The notes: generated by a model from the letters alone, not told the origin. A stretch of 64,000 nt of DNA from an uncultured Collinsella sp. (GCA_900541695.1 UQKL01000002.1:75982-139981), one strand, 5' to 3'. Shown: positions 7,975 through 17,728, counted from the stretch's first letter. Made by a program: numbers and translations.

Positions 7975-8907
7975 ATGTTCTACACGCTAACCGCTAACCC
8001 GGCTGTCGACATGACGGTTTCGAGCTCTCCGCTCGAGCCCGACGAAAACGTCCGCACCGGCTCGGCCAGCTACACGGCCAACGGCAAGGGCCTCGACGTG
8101 TCCTTCGCCTTTAAGAAGATGGGCGTCGACACCGTCGCGCTCGGCTTCTTCGCTGGCTTCACGGGCAAGTTTATCGTCGAGGAGGTCATGAACCTGGGTT
8201 GCCTGTGCCGCCCGGTCTGGACCGACGGCATCACGCGTATCAACACCTACGTCAACGATGGCCAGCACGAGTACGGCATCCTGAACCCCGGCGCCCCGAT
8301 TACGCCGGAGCATCAGAAGGAGCTCTACAACATCCTGGACACCGCGGGCGATCTTGAGTGCCTGATTGTCTCCGGCTCCGTGCCTCCCAAAGCTACGCCC
8401 GACTTCCTGGCCCAGGTTATGGAGCACGCTCAGGCTCGTGGCGCCGACGTCGTCCTGGACCTGTCCTCCGACAAGCTCAAGGAGCTCGCTCACAAGAAGC
8501 CGCTGCTCATTAAGCCGAACCATCACGAGATGAAGGCCATCTTCGGCGTGCCGGTCGACACCGACGACGAGGTCCGCGTTGCCATGAAGCTCGCACACGA
8601 CGCCGGCGTTCAGAACGTGCTGCTCACCCGTGGTAGCCGCGGCGACGCTTACTTCTCCAACGGCGAGGACATCTGGTACGCCAAGCGTGAGTTCAACATC
8701 AAGCTGGTCTCTTCTGTCTGCGCCGGCGACTGCACCCTCGCTGCGTTCCTGCACAAGTGGTACAGGGATCGCGACAACGTCGAGGAGGCCATGAAGCTCG
8801 CTATGGCTACCGGCGCTAACGTTGCCGAGTCCGTCGGCATCGGCGACTTCGGTCACGTCGATGAGTACAGCAAGCGCGTTGCTGTCCGCAAGCTCGATCG
8901 CAAGTAA
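7975..8907 (+). CDS. fruK: 1-phosphofructokinase-like PfkB kinase, first copy
   Basis: PfkB-family sugar kinases of this type phosphorylate fructose 1-phosphate to fructose 1,6-bisphosphate. The 310-residue length fits, the N-terminus YTLTANPAVD is typical of FruK, and the anionic-hole/catalytic motif appears as CAGDC with D252 as the likely base; most relatives have GAGDS. AGGGGGT upstream acts as the ribosome site. It lies 74 bases after ptsI and 216 bases before a second homologous kinase. A tagatose-6-phosphate kinase role cannot be excluded. Confidence 0.87.
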   Translation: MFYTLTANPAVDMTVSSSPLEPDENVRTGSASYTANGKGLDVSFAFKKMGVDTVALGFFAGFTGKFIVEEVMNLGCLCRPVWTDGITRINTYVNDGQHEYGILNPGAPITPEHQKELYNILDTAGDLECLIVSGSVPPKATPDFLAQVMEHAQARGADVVLDLSSDKLKELAHKKPLLIKPNHHEMKAIFGVPVDTDDEVRVAMKLAHDAGVQNVLLTRGSRGDAYFSNGEDIWYAKREFNIKLVSSVCAGDCTLAAFLHKWYRDRDNVEEAMKLAMATGANVAESVGIGDFGHVDEYSKRVAVRKLDRK

Positions 8908-8931
8908 GCGAAACTCATTATTTTCGCGTGT

Positions 8932-8967
8932 ATGGCGTCCCGGTTTAGGCTGGGGCGCCATTTTTGT
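8932..8967 (+). terminator. Terminator after first fruK copy
   Basis: ATGGCGTCCC pairs with GGGGCGCCAT around a short loop and is followed by TTTTT. It separates the two kinase genes, so the second copy probably has its own promoter in the following 150 bases. Confidence 0.8.
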
Positions 8968-9123
8968 ATATTGTGGGCGAGCGACAGGACAAGGATCCTG
9001 TTTCTTTTGCCCGTCATCCCGCCGCCCTGCACGCGTTCTACACCGTTCGCCGAGTTGCTATGGTCTTTTCCCGAAGCGTGGAATATACTTTCATTAACAC
9101 GTTGCCTTGTGAAAGGAACTTAC

Positions 9124-10056
9124 ATGATTTACACGCTCACTGCAAATCCCGCCATTGACTACAACATTGCCTGCGACGGTCTTTCCGCCAACACCGTCAC
9201 CCGCACGCGCAATGCGGTCTATACGCCCAACGGCAAAGGTCTTAACGTCTCGTTCACCCTCGATCACTACGGCGTCGACACCACGATCCTGGGCTTTTTT
9301 GCCGGTTTCTCGGGCGAGTTTATCGTCAAGGGCGCCGAGGCCCTGGGCGTGCCCGTCAAGCCCGTGTGGACTGACGGCATAACGCGCGTCAATGTCTTCC
9401 TCAACGCCGGTCCCGACACCGAGTACAACATGGTCAATGCAGGCGCTGCCATCAATGCTGCCAACGAGCAGGAGATGTTTGAGCTCATTGATTCGCTCGA
9501 GGACATGACCTGCCTGGTCATTAGCGGCTCGCTGCCTCCCAACACCTCCGAGGGTTTCCTGCCCGAGGTACTTCGCCGTGTTAAGGCGAAGGGCGCCGAG
9601 TTCGTGCTCGATATCTCGAGCCATCAGCTGGCTGACCTCATTGCCATGGAGCCGTTGCTCATTAAGCCCAACGATGACGAGCTGCTCGACATCTTTGGCA
9701 TTAAGGTGAGCGGTGGCGACGACGAGTCCGTTAAGGGCGCGATGGCCGAGCTGCACGCCAAAGGCGCTAAGAACGTACTGCTGACCCTTGGCGGCGAGGG
9801 CGCGTACTTCTCCAACGGCGAACACATCTGGTTTGCCAACCGTACCTTTGAGGTCAAGGTGCTGTCGACCGTCTGCGCCGGCGACTCCTCGCTTGCCGCC
9901 TTCCTGTCCGTGTGGCACGACGCTCCCGAGCGCGTCGAGGATGCCCTGCGCCTCTCGATGGCCACCGGCGCCAACGTGGTGGAGTGCCCCGGTTTGGGCG
10001 ATTTTGCCAAGGTGGACGAATATAAGAAGCACATCGAGGTTCGCCAGGTCTGCTAG
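9124..10056 (+). CDS. 1-phosphofructokinase-like PfkB kinase, second copy
   Basis: Like its upstream neighbour, this is a 310-residue PfkB kinase, starting IYTLTANPAIDYNI and sharing NGKGLNVSF, WTDGITRVN and IKPNDDE segments with it. The catalytic motif is CAGDS with D254, closer to the usual family pattern than the first copy. The ATG at 9124 follows GAAAGGAACT. The pair looks like an old tandem duplication. One copy may act on fructose 1-phosphate and the other on a related ketose phosphate such as tagatose 6-phosphate; the sequence alone does not decide which. Confidence 0.87.
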   Translation: MIYTLTANPAIDYNIACDGLSANTVTRTRNAVYTPNGKGLNVSFTLDHYGVDTTILGFFAGFSGEFIVKGAEALGVPVKPVWTDGITRVNVFLNAGPDTEYNMVNAGAAINAANEQEMFELIDSLEDMTCLVISGSLPPNTSEGFLPEVLRRVKAKGAEFVLDISSHQLADLIAMEPLLIKPNDDELLDIFGIKVSGGDDESVKGAMAELHAKGAKNVLLTLGGEGAYFSNGEHIWFANRTFEVKVLSTVCAGDSSLAAFLSVWHDAPERVEDALRLSMATGANVVECPGLGDFAKVDEYKKHIEVRQVC

Positions 10057-10078
10057 CCGCATCGATATGTCGTTGTCG

Positions 10079-10113
10079 AACACCCGCTTTGGATCTCCGA
10101 GGCGGGTGTTTTT
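10079..10113 (+). terminator. Terminator after second kinase
   Basis: ACACCCGC pairs with GCGGGTGT, followed by TTTTTT, 23 bases after the stop codon. Standard rho-independent form. Confidence 0.88.
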
Positions 10114-10251
10114 TGCGCGCTGAACGTATGTGGCGTCTGCCGTCTCGTTTTATCGAATCGACGACGCGATTGCGTGTGCGCGCTTTCCCGTTTCTTGTTA
10201 GACTTCTTGAGAACCATCGATTAATGCTCGCAAGTGCAGGAGGCCATAGGC

Positions 10252-11646
10252 ATGTGCAATGTTTCGCTCAACGGTACGCAGCCGACCGATGCCTCCATCC
10301 GTGTCCTGCGTGCGCTCGAGGCAGCCGGTCTTGAGGCCTGGTTCGTGGGCGGTTGGGTACGTGACGCCCTGATGGGACGCCCCAGCCACGATGTCGACAT
10401 GTGCTGCAGCGGCTTGTGGCAGGAGTCCAAGGCGGCACTCGAGGCCGCTGACATTGCGGTAGTTGAGTCGGGCATTAAATTTGGCGGCATTACCGCCATT
10501 TGTGACGATGAGCGCATTGAGGTTACGACGTATCGTCTGGACGGTTTTTACACCGATGGCCGCCATCCCCAGAGTGTGGAGCGTGCGGCGTCGCTTGAGG
10601 ACGATCTGGCGCGTCGCGACTTTACCGTTAACGCTATGGCTTGGCATCCCGAGCGCGGTCTTATCGACCGCTACGATGGCCAGGGCGACCTTGAGCGTAA
10701 ACTTATCCGCGCCGTCGGAGATCCCAAGCGTCGTTTTAACGAGGATGCGCTTCGCATGCTGCGCGCGGTGCGTTTTGCCTGCCGCTTGGATTTTATGATC
10801 GAGCCTAAGACCAAACAGGCACTTGCCGAATGCTCGCCGCTGCTCGATGCCGTGGCACGCGAGCGCGTGGGCATTGAGCTTGAGGGCATTCTTTCGACCG
10901 GTCACGGGGGAGACGCGATGCTGCGCTACCCCGAGCTCATTTGTGCCGCCGTGCCCGAGCTTGCGCCGGCTCGTGGGTTTGACCAGCGCAGCGTCTACCA
11001 TGCCTTTAATGTCTACGAGCATATCGCTCGCGTGTTGACGGTAGCGGGGGAGTTGGCGCTGTGTGACGGCGTAGCGCCTTCGCCGAGCTTAATGTGGGCG
11101 GCGTTTTTGCACGACGTCTCCAAGCCCGATTGCTTTACGGTCGACCATGCGGGCAGCGGCCATTTCTACGGTCATCCCGAGCTTGGCGCCAAGAAGGCGC
11201 GCGTCATTATGGATCGTCTAGCGCTTTCGCACGATTTGATTCGCGATGTGTGCCTACTCATCAAGTATCACGATAAGCCGCTGCGCCCCGAGCGCTCTTG
11301 CTTACTCAATATGATGCGCTTGCTTTCGGGCGAGGGCATCGACACGCCGCGTCTGATTGACGAGCTCATGGACCTTAAGCGTGCCGATACGCTGGGCAAG
11401 GCGCCGTCGTGCTTCTATTACGTCGAGACGATCGAGGAGATGCGCTCACTCGCCCACGGACTGCTTGAGGCAGGGGAGCCCTATACGCTCAAGATGCTTG
11501 CCATCAACGGCGGCGACCTGATTCGCGCCGGCGTCAAACCGGGGCCGGAGTTGGGGCAGCTTCTCAATGCTGCCCTCGACGCTGTGATCGAGGATGGCGT
11601 CCCCAACGAGCGCGAAGCCCTTCTGGCTCATCTGCACCTGGGATAA
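10252..11646 (+). CDS. cca: CCA tRNA nucleotidyltransferase
   Basis: This enzyme of the class II nucleotidyltransferase family adds or repairs the CCA end of tRNAs. The N-terminal head carries VGGWVRDALMGRPSHDVD with the metal-binding D-x-D, and RRDFTVNAMAW follows, as in bacterial CCA enzymes. A C-terminal HD-type segment (HDVSKP, then KYHDK) suggests additional phosphohydrolase activity. The start is placed at ATG 10252 because AGGAGG lies 8 bases upstream; an in-frame GTG at 10234 would include that ribosome site within the coding region. Length from this start is 464 residues. Two tRNA genes follow. Confidence 0.92.
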   Translation: MCNVSLNGTQPTDASIRVLRALEAAGLEAWFVGGWVRDALMGRPSHDVDMCCSGLWQESKAALEAADIAVVESGIKFGGITAICDDERIEVTTYRLDGFYTDGRHPQSVERAASLEDDLARRDFTVNAMAWHPERGLIDRYDGQGDLERKLIRAVGDPKRRFNEDALRMLRAVRFACRLDFMIEPKTKQALAECSPLLDAVARERVGIELEGILSTGHGGDAMLRYPELICAAVPELAPARGFDQRSVYHAFNVYEHIARVLTVAGELALCDGVAPSPSLMWAAFLHDVSKPDCFTVDHAGSGHFYGHPELGAKKARVIMDRLALSHDLIRDVCLLIKYHDKPLRPERSCLLNMMRLLSGEGIDTPRLIDELMDLKRADTLGKAPSCFYYVETIEEMRSLAHGLLEAGEPYTLKMLAINGGDLIRAGVKPGPELGQLLNAALDAVIEDGVPNEREALLAHLHLG

Positions 11647-11799
11647 TCATCCTTCGGTCCATCCCAAATGAGCCGACCAGTTGACCTGCGTGTTCCATAA
11701 CCTCCCGACAAAATTCGGGCAATTTGGAATTTCTTCTTGCGCTCGCGTTTTTTGTCCCGTAATATAAGTCCTTGCAGCACGGCAGTGCAGATGTCATGT

Positions 11800-11876
11800 G
11801 GCCCGTTCGTCTAGCGGTTTAGGACGCCGCCCTCTCAAGGCGGAGATCACCAGTTCGAATCTGGTACGGGCTACCA
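11800..11876 (+). tRNA. tRNA-Glu (CTC), copy 1
   Basis: A complete cloverleaf with 7-bp acceptor stem (one G-U pair), anticodon stem CCGCC/GGCGG and loop CTCTCAA giving anticodon CTC, T-stem ACCAG/CTGGT, and a genomically encoded CCA end. Confidence 0.97.
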
Positions 11877-11898
11877 CTTCTTTTCTGCTGAGGCTTAT

Positions 11899-11975
11899 GG
11901 CCCGTTCGTCTAGCGGTTTAGGACGCCGCCCTCTCAAGGCGGAGATCACCAGTTCGAATCTGGTACGGGCTACCA
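11899..11975 (+). tRNA. tRNA-Glu (CTC), copy 2
   Basis: Identical over its full 77 bases to the copy upstream and separated from it by 22 bases. The tandem identical pair is probably co-transcribed and ends at the terminator that follows. Confidence 0.97.
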
Positions 11976-11984
11976 TGTTTTAGA

Positions 11985-12019
11985 TACCCGGTCTTTCGTA
12001 AGAAGGCCGGGTTTTTTGT
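11985..12019 (+). terminator. Terminator after tRNA-Glu pair
   Basis: ACCCGGTCTT pairs imperfectly with AAGAAGGCCGGGT and is followed by TTTTTT, ten bases beyond the second tRNA. Confidence 0.82.
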
Positions 12020-12126
12020 TGCGTGTGGGCTGGTCTGTTAATCCCATTTGCCTCATAGCTTTACGTTTTGCTCATCTCCCATACGGGTACAATAGGCCAG
12101 ATACTTTGACGGTCAGAAGGAGCCTC

Positions 12127-13419
12127 ATGACGGAGTCCTCTCAGCATAGCCCAAAGCCCCAGGTCGAGGTTTCTGGCGGCGATGACAACAAGAGCGCGCG
12201 TCGCGGCGCCATCTTCATCGGCGTTGTGCTGATCGGGTATATCGTCTATCTGGTCGTGACCGGGCAGATGGGTCAGTTTTGGGCCGCTATGTCCAGCGTT
12301 CAGATGCCCTGGCTCTTCGCCGCATGCTTTTGTATGTTTCTGTATCTCGTTTTTGGCATCGTGGCGTACGCGATCGCCGTTTGGCTCGACCCCGATTCGC
12401 CCGTCGGCATCCGCGACCTCATTTCGGTCGAGGCGAGCGGCATCTTCTTTGGCAACCTGACACCCATGATGATGGGCTCTACGCCTGCTCAAATTTACCG
12501 CCTTACCAAAGCCGGCCAAAACGTGGGCGAAGCGGGTGCCACGCAGTTCACCCGCTTTATCGTGTACCAGTTTGGCCTGGTGGCATGGGGTGCCATTCTG
12601 CTGCTCGCCCGCATGCCGTTTTTCGCCGAGCGTTATGGCGACATGACGCTGCTGTGCGTCTTTAGCTTTGGCGGTCACTGCTGCATCCTACTCGGCATCT
12701 TTGCCGTGGCGTTGATGCCCAAGACCGTCACGCGCGTCGCTCATTGCATCATCAATTGGCTCGAGCGCGTGGGCGTCTCGGCCACAAAGATCGAGGGCTG
12801 GCGCACCTTTGTCGATGGCGAGATCTACTCGTTTTCCGAGAAATTCAAACTCTCTGCCGGCCATTTTTCTTCCATGCTGCTCACAGTTGTCATCACCATG
12901 CTGCAGCTGGCGTTTTTCTACCTGGTTCCGTACTTTTTGATGCTCTCCTTTGGCCACCACGAAGTCGACTTTTTCTCGGTCATGGCCGCGAGCGCCTTTG
13001 TCCAGCTGCTGAGCTCCGCCGTTCCGCTGCCCGGCGGCACTGGTGGCGCCGAGGGTGGCTTCGCACTTTTCTTGGGTCACTTTTTTGGCACGGCATCGAC
13101 TGCCGGCTATCTGCTGTGGCGCCTGATCACCTTTATCGCGCCGACCATTTTGGCCGCCCCGCTGCTGGGCCTTAAGAGTGCCCATAACGAGAGCATTCAT
13201 GCGCGCTGGGACCGTGTGATGCGAAAGTTCGGACGCACGCCTCAGGCGCCCTCTGCGCCCGTTAAGGCACATCCTGCGTCCCAGGTTACCGTGGACCCCA
13301 ATCAGCGTGCTCAAAAGGCTGCTGAGGCCTCTAAGCCGGCTCGCAAGACCTACGTTCGTCAGACTGGCGACGGCATTCGCGTTTCCCCGGCGGCGCTCAA
13401 TAAAAAGAAGCGATCTTAG
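12127..13419 (+). CDS. Flippase-like / lysylphosphatidylglycerol synthase TM-region protein
   Basis: This 430-residue integral membrane protein resembles the UPF0104/AglD2-type family that shares its fold with the membrane half of lysylphosphatidylglycerol synthase. At least six to eight hydrophobic segments lie between residues 30 and 360. Family-like stretches include GNLTPMMMGSTPAQIYRL and the glycine-rich PLPGGTGGAEGGFALF. The soluble aminoacyltransferase half of MprF is absent, so lipid or glycolipid translocation is a better guess than lysine transfer. The C-terminal 70 residues are basic and low-complexity. ATG 12127 follows AGAAGGAG; an upstream in-frame start at 12016 has no such support. 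Confidence 0.78.
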   Translation: MTESSQHSPKPQVEVSGGDDNKSARRGAIFIGVVLIGYIVYLVVTGQMGQFWAAMSSVQMPWLFAACFCMFLYLVFGIVAYAIAVWLDPDSPVGIRDLISVEASGIFFGNLTPMMMGSTPAQIYRLTKAGQNVGEAGATQFTRFIVYQFGLVAWGAILLLARMPFFAERYGDMTLLCVFSFGGHCCILLGIFAVALMPKTVTRVAHCIINWLERVGVSATKIEGWRTFVDGEIYSFSEKFKLSAGHFSSMLLTVVITMLQLAFFYLVPYFLMLSFGHHEVDFFSVMAASAFVQLLSSAVPLPGGTGGAEGGFALFLGHFFGTASTAGYLLWRLITFIAPTILAAPLLGLKSAHNESIHARWDRVMRKFGRTPQAPSAPVKAHPASQVTVDPNQRAQKAAEASKPARKTYVRQTGDGIRVSPAALNKKKRS

Positions 13420-13478
13420 GGCCCGGTCGGCGAGTCGTGCGTTCTTGATGACGCTCGTCATTGCGATGTGAGTTGTAG

Positions 13479-13502
13479 GATAATCCTCTTACGTTGATTA
13501 TC
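13479..13502. promoter_or_regulatory. Possible TetR operator
   Basis: GATAATC and GATTATC form a perfect 7-base inverted pair with a 10-base spacer, 54 bases before the TetR gene. The position fits autoregulation, but no binding evidence is available. Confidence 0.35.
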
Positions 13503-13555
13503 TCCCACATGTAGAGGACTTACAGGTGGGCTGTTGACATGAAGGGGACACGTCT

Positions 13556-14167
13556 ATGGCTACCACCAAACCGCGCCTTGACCGTCGTATCGTCCGTAGT
13601 CGCAATGCCATTCTTTCGGCGTTTGAGCGACTGCTTATGGAAAAGCCCTTGGCCGATATTACGGTGAGCGCTATCGCGCGCGAGGCAAATGTCGACCGTA
13701 AGACCTTCTACGTGCACTTTGGCACGGTCGACGGCTTGCTCGACGCCATTGCCGTCGATGTGGTAGAGATGATTGTGGATTCGGTCGAGAAGACGCTTTC
13801 CTCCATGGGTGGCGACACCAACGAGCGCGCACTTGGCGCTGCGGCGTCCTTTTTCAAGACCGTTAACGAGGCACTGTGCAACAACCTGGTGCTCAATCGC
13901 CAGTTGATTGAAAACATTCCGCTCGACGACTTTATGGCTCGTCTGCGTGTGCCGCTCGAGCACGAGATCGCTGAGCGCGATCTGCTGCCCGAGGGTCTAA
14001 AGGATGAGATGTTCGATTACTACCTGGCGTTTTTGCTGTCCGGCATTATCGGCATCTATCGCACGTGGGCGTTGTCGGACGGCTCGGTTCCCATCGAGCG
14101 CGTCTCGGCGGTCGCCAACGACCTAACTCTCAACGGCCTATCCAGCCTGGAATCTCGTTTCGAATAG
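13556..14167 (+). CDS. TetR/AcrR family transcriptional regulator
   Basis: A 203-residue protein with an N-terminal helix-turn-helix at about residues 12-58, including the typical TetR segments AIAREANVDRKTFYVHF. The C-terminal half is helical with little recognisable sequence, as usual for ligand-binding halves of this family. ATG 13556 follows GAAGGGGACA. It lies tail to tail with the MacAB-like efflux operon, so control of that operon is possible but unproven; the next gene upstream is the flippase-like protein. Confidence 0.88.
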   Translation: MATTKPRLDRRIVRSRNAILSAFERLLMEKPLADITVSAIAREANVDRKTFYVHFGTVDGLLDAIAVDVVEMIVDSVEKTLSSMGGDTNERALGAAASFFKTVNEALCNNLVLNRQLIENIPLDDFMARLRVPLEHEIAERDLLPEGLKDEMFDYYLAFLLSGIIGIYRTWALSDGSVPIERVSAVANDLTLNGLSSLESRFE

Positions 14168-14189
14168 CACTAGCGCCTTATCCTCCCTG

Positions 14190-14256
14190 AGTTGCGGTGA
14201 AATAAGGACTGAATTGGTCTTCTAGCGGCCTAAACAGTCCCTATTTCACCGCAACT
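14190..14256. repeat. REPIN-like inverted repeat, family A, copy 2
   Basis: The arms at 14190-14210 and 14236-14256 match the family at 5357-5425, with one mismatch in the left arm (AAGGACT instead of AGGGACT). It lies between the TetR gene and the convergent ABC permease gene and may serve both as a terminator. Confidence 0.85.
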
Positions 14257-14269
14257 TAGGGTTGAGGTT

Positions 14270-15484
14270 CTACTGGTAGCGCAGGCACTCCACGGGGTCG
14301 AGTTTCGCGGCGCGGCGGGCGGGGTAGAAGCCAAAGATCACGCCGATGCCGACCGATACGGCAAACGCGATCAGCACGGTCGTAATGGAGAAGCTCGGCG
14401 TAATCGTCCCAGTGGCCCCTAACTCGTTCATAATGCCCGAGCTCGCTGCAAAGAACGTGAGCCCCCAGGCCAGCAGATAGCCAATCACGACACCTAAAAT
14501 GCCGCCGGTGATGCACAGCGCCGAGGATTCGGCCAAAAACTGGGCCGTGATATCGCGTCGGCTTGCGCCCAGAGCGCGGCGAATGCCAATTTCGCGGATG
14601 CGCTCGGTCACGTTGGTGAGCATCATGTTCATAATGCCGATTCCGCCCACAAGCAGCGATATGCCGGCAACCGCGCCCATGATGAGCGAGAAGGCGCCCA
14701 TAAAGGAGTTGAGGGCATCGATAGCGCTCTTCATGGAGCTTGCCGACACGCTGTCGTACTCGTCGTCCTCCGAGATGCCCTTCATGCTGCGCACCTTGGA
14801 CTCGATCGTCTTGCAGAGCTCGTCCATATCGGTGCCCTCGGCGGCGAGTGCCATCACACTGGGAAACGACGGATTGTCATCGCCGTAGAGCTCGGCGATC
14901 GTTGCTCGGGGCATGTACAGGCTCAGCGAGCCCATGGAGTCGTTGCCGCCGTCGATAACGCCAATGATCTGCACGTCTCCGCTCGAGACCTTGATGGTCT
15001 TGCCGATCGCGTCCTGCTCGTTGCCGTACAGCTGCTCGGCGCCGCCGCGGCCGATGAGCGCCACCCGAGCGCCGGATTTGGACTCGATGTCGCTATAGGT
15101 GCGACCGGCAACGATCTTGCTGGCGCCCACGGCATCGAGCATGTCACTATCGACGCCCTGTGCCATGACGGTATAGCTTTTATCTCCAACTTTGTACTCG
15201 GAATAGGCGCTGTCGACGATGCCGATCTGCTCAATTTGCGGCACCATCTTGCGCAGCTTCTCGACGTCCGAATCGGTGAGCTCTTGGGACGAGTAGATCT
15301 GCACCATGCGGGCCGCGTTGAGGCCCAAGCTGTTGACCAGGCTGTTTTGGATGCCGCTGATGAGCGAGGTCATGGCTATGACCGAGGCGATGCCAATGAC
15401 GATGCCTAGGATGGTGAGCAGGCTGCGACCCTTGTTGGCCTCGAGCGAGTGCAGGGCTTCTTGGATAAGATCTCGGGTGCTCAT
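14270..15484 (-). CDS. ABC transporter permease, MacB/FtsX type
   Basis: This 404-residue permease has the MacB layout: an N-terminal membrane helix (about residues 20-42, [15 protein letters not shown]), a large extracytoplasmic MacB-core region, and three C-terminal FtsX helices (about 275-400) containing the family stretch [17 protein letters not shown]. It probably forms an efflux or lipid/peptide export system with the ATPase and membrane fusion protein encoded upstream. The ATG at 15484 overlaps the ATPase stop by 4 bases (ATGA), which is typical coupling; the longer in-frame start at 15520 lies inside the ATPase gene and has no support. Confidence 0.9.
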   Translation of the reverse strand: MSTRDLIQEALHSLEANKGRSLLTILGIVIGIASVIAMTSLISGIQNSLVNSLGLNAARMVQIYSSQELTDSDVEKLRKMVPQIEQIGIVDSAYSEYKVGDKSYTVMAQGVDSDMLDAVGASKIVAGRTYSDIESKSGARVALIGRGGAEQLYGNEQDAIGKTIKVSSGDVQIIGVIDGGNDSMGSLSLYMPRATIAELYGDDNPSFPSVMALAAEGTDMDELCKTIESKVRSMKGISEDDEYDSVSASSMKSAIDALNSFMGAFSLIMGAVAGISLLVGGIGIMNMMLTNVTERIREIGIRRALGASRRDITAQFLAESSALCITGGILGVVIGYLLAWGLTFFAASSGIMNELGATGTITPSFSITTVLIAFAVSVGIGVIFGFYPARRAAKLDPVECLRYQ

Positions 15485-16254
15485 GCCTTCGCTCCTTTCG
15501 GCCACGTGGAAGATGTACAAGTCGCGGGTAGGTTGCTGATGGCGCCGCGTAGCGTATTCGGCGCATGCGCGATATATGCGCCGTCATGGATTCGCCCGTC
15601 GCGAATGGTCACGGCACGGTCGGCCTCGGCGGCAATGCCCGGGTCGTGCGTGATGAGTACGATGGTCTTGCCGCGCTCCTGGAGCTTGTGGAAGGTTTCC
15701 ATGACGAGCGCCCCGGTTGCCGAGTCCAGGTTTCCCGTGGGCTCGTCGGCCAGGATGATGGGCGGATCGTTGACGAGGGCGCGCGCGATGGCGACGCGCT
15801 GCATCTGTCCACCCGAGAGTTCCGATATGCGGTGGTCCCAATGGTCGACCGGTAGCGTGACGGCTTGCAGTGCGTGCACGGCGCGCATCTCGCGCTGGTT
15901 GCGCGGCACATTGGTGTAGGACAGCGGCAGCATGACGTTTTCGATAACCGACAGACGCGGCAGCAGGTTGAAACTCTGAAAGACAAAGCCGATGCTCAGC
16001 GCACGCACCTCGGTGAGCTCATCATCGTCGAGTTCGGCGACATTGAGGCCCTGCAGGTAATAGTCGCCCGCCGTCGGTTTGTCCAAGCAACCCAGGATGT
16101 TCATGAGCGTCGACTTGCCCGAGCCCGAGGGGCCGGTGATGGCGACGAACTCACCGGGGTCCACCGCCAGGCTCACATTGTGCAGGATGTGAGCGCAACC
16201 GGCCTCGCTCTCAAAGATGCGGTGCACGTTGCGGATGTCGATGACGGGGCGCAT
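15481..16254 (-). CDS. ABC transporter ATP-binding protein, MacB/LolD type
   Basis: The 257-residue protein carries Walker [10 protein letters not shown], the signature [15 protein letters not shown] and Walker [14 protein letters not shown]. These, and the length, are typical of the MacB/LolD/FtsE group. It sits between the fusion-protein gene (start codon sharing one base with the upstream stop, TAATG) and the permease gene (4-base overlap), so the three are one tightly coupled operon. The N-terminal 20 residues and the C-terminal 30 are slightly longer than the core domain. Confidence 0.94.
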   Translation of the reverse strand: MRPVIDIRNVHRIFESEAGCAHILHNVSLAVDPGEFVAITGPSGSGKSTLMNILGCLDKPTAGDYYLQGLNVAELDDDELTEVRALSIGFVFQSFNLLPRLSVIENVMLPLSYTNVPRNQREMRAVHALQAVTLPVDHWDHRISELSGGQMQRVAIARALVNDPPIILADEPTGNLDSATGALVMETFHKLQERGKTIVLITHDPGIAAEADRAVTIRDGRIHDGAYIAHAPNTLRGAISNLPATCTSSTWPKGAKA

Positions 16255-17666
16255 TACATGCCCTCGTCGGCAGGCATACTGTCGCCGCCGTCTGCCGTCA
16301 TGCCCGCGCCGGTATCCACCACGATGGTGTCTCCATCGCGCAGCTTGGTAACCGGCACGTCGGGGTTGATCTCGTTGCCTTGCTCGTCGCGCTTGACCTG
16401 CGTCTTGCCGACCACAGCTTCGTTGTCGTTTTGCGTCACGACAGTTACCTTCACGCGGCGCGTTTCCTTGCCTTCGTCATCGGTGGCCAGATTGACGTAA
16501 TAGTGCTCGCCATCCTCGGTCATGAGCGCCATGGTGGGCACCATGACTACGTCGTCAAGCTGCTCGGTCACCACCGAGACCTCGGCAGTCATACCGGGCT
16601 TAAGGCGGCTGTCGGGTGCTTCGATGAGGATGTCGACGTTAAAGGTTACGCTTCCGCCACCACCGTTGGCTGCGTCGGAGTTTGCAACCGATGCGATAGC
16701 CGTGACGGTGCCCTGGCTCACGATATCGGGAAACGCGGGATAGGTAACGTTGGCGCTCTGGCCCACGGCGATCTTGGCGATGTCCTTTTCGCCCACCTGA
16801 ACCGTCACCTTCATCTTAGAGAGGTCGGCGATTTGCATGCACTGCTTGCCGCCGCTCGTGTCGCCTTCGCCCATGACCATGCCTCCGGTCACCGTGGCGC
16901 CCACTTTGGCGTTGAGTTCGACGATGCTACCCGAGCTGGGGGCCTTTACGGTGCGTTCGGTCGCCTTGGCGTTTGCCTGGTCCAGGGTTGCCTGGGCCGA
17001 GGCGAGATTGCGCTGAGCGCTCGAGACGGCGCTGGCGTTGGCGGTTGCATCCGTCGGGGTGGTCGCTCCGTCGGCATCCAGCGTCGGTGCTGCCTGTGCG
17101 GCAGCAAGTGTCGCCTGTGCGTTTTTCAGGTCTTCCTGGGCGGCCGCGACCGCGCGCTGCGCCTCGGCAACGGCATTATCGAGCTCATCGTTTTTAATGG
17201 TCATGAGCACGTCGCCCTCGTTGACGCTCTGACCGGCTTGCACGTTGATCGAAGCCACCGTGCCATCGACAGAAGGGGAGACCACTGAGGCAGAAATTGG
17301 CTTGAGCTGTCCTTTTGCCTCGACAGTCGTGGTAAAGGTGCCTTCCATGACCATGTTGGTAACAGGTTCACCTGCAGATTGCGGCTGCGAATTGAGGACA
17401 ACGCTCACAATAATGGCTATTAGGATAATGCCGCCCACGATGCCGGCAGCGATGCCGCGGCGGACGAGCTTTTTGCGGCGCCGCTCCGCGCGCTTGGCCT
17501 TGAGCTTTGCGTAAGCCTCATCGTCGGATATTCCGGCGTTACCTTGCTCGTCGTCGTTTTGCTGTGCCGTGGGGGCGCTTGTGATGAGCGGTAGAGTTTC
17601 AGTTGCGCCTTCCGGCACGCGCCCGGTATCGTCGGGACCCGGGGTGATGGTGGGGACATTCGACAT
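16254..17666 (-). CDS. MacA/HlyD-type periplasmic adaptor (membrane fusion) protein
   Basis: After a basic cytoplasmic N-terminus of about 90 residues, one membrane segment (GIAAGIVGGIILIAIIVSVV) anchors a secreted adaptor with split lipoyl/barrel-sandwich parts, an Ala/Gln-rich coiled-coil (about residues 170-230), and a beta-barrel region. It would connect with the MacB-like permease for efflux across the envelope. The ATG at 17666 is preceded by AAAGGAGAC; a longer in-frame start at 17816 has no ribosome site and adds non-family sequence. Length is 470 residues. In a one-membrane bacterium such adaptors are common partners of MacB-like pumps. The gene leads the operon. Confidence 0.88.
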   Translation of the reverse strand: MSNVPTITPGPDDTGRVPEGATETLPLITSAPTAQQNDDEQGNAGISDDEAYAKLKAKRAERRRKKLVRRGIAAGIVGGIILIAIIVSVVLNSQPQSAGEPVTNMVMEGTFTTTVEAKGQLKPISASVVSPSVDGTVASINVQAGQSVNEGDVLMTIKNDELDNAVAEAQRAVAAAQEDLKNAQATLAAAQAAPTLDADGATTPTDATANASAVSSAQRNLASAQATLDQANAKATERTVKAPSSGSIVELNAKVGATVTGGMVMGEGDTSGGKQCMQIADLSKMKVTVQVGEKDIAKIAVGQSANVTYPAFPDIVSQGTVTAIASVANSDAANGGGGSVTFNVDILIEAPDSRLKPGMTAEVSVVTEQLDDVVMVPTMALMTEDGEHYYVNLATDDEGKETRRVKVTVVTQNDNEAVVGKTQVKRDEQGNEINPDVPVTKLRDGDTIVVDTGAGMTADGGDSMPADEGM

Positions 17667-17702
17667 AGCGTCTCCTTTATAGAACTTACCGCGATAAGTA
17701 TA

Positions 17703-17728
17703 TGCGCCCACCGGTTGGGGCGGGCGCA
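17703..17728. terminator. Weak hairpin between efflux operon and L,D-transpeptidase
   Basis: TGCGCCC pairs with GGGCGCA around a 12-base loop. It lies downstream of the L,D-transpeptidase gene and upstream of the adaptor gene, both minus strand. No clear T run follows, so termination is only likely. Confidence 0.4.

Noticed and set aside
11798..11983. Open frames with an internal repeat over the tRNA-Glu pair
   Set aside because: They are translations of two identical tRNA genes.
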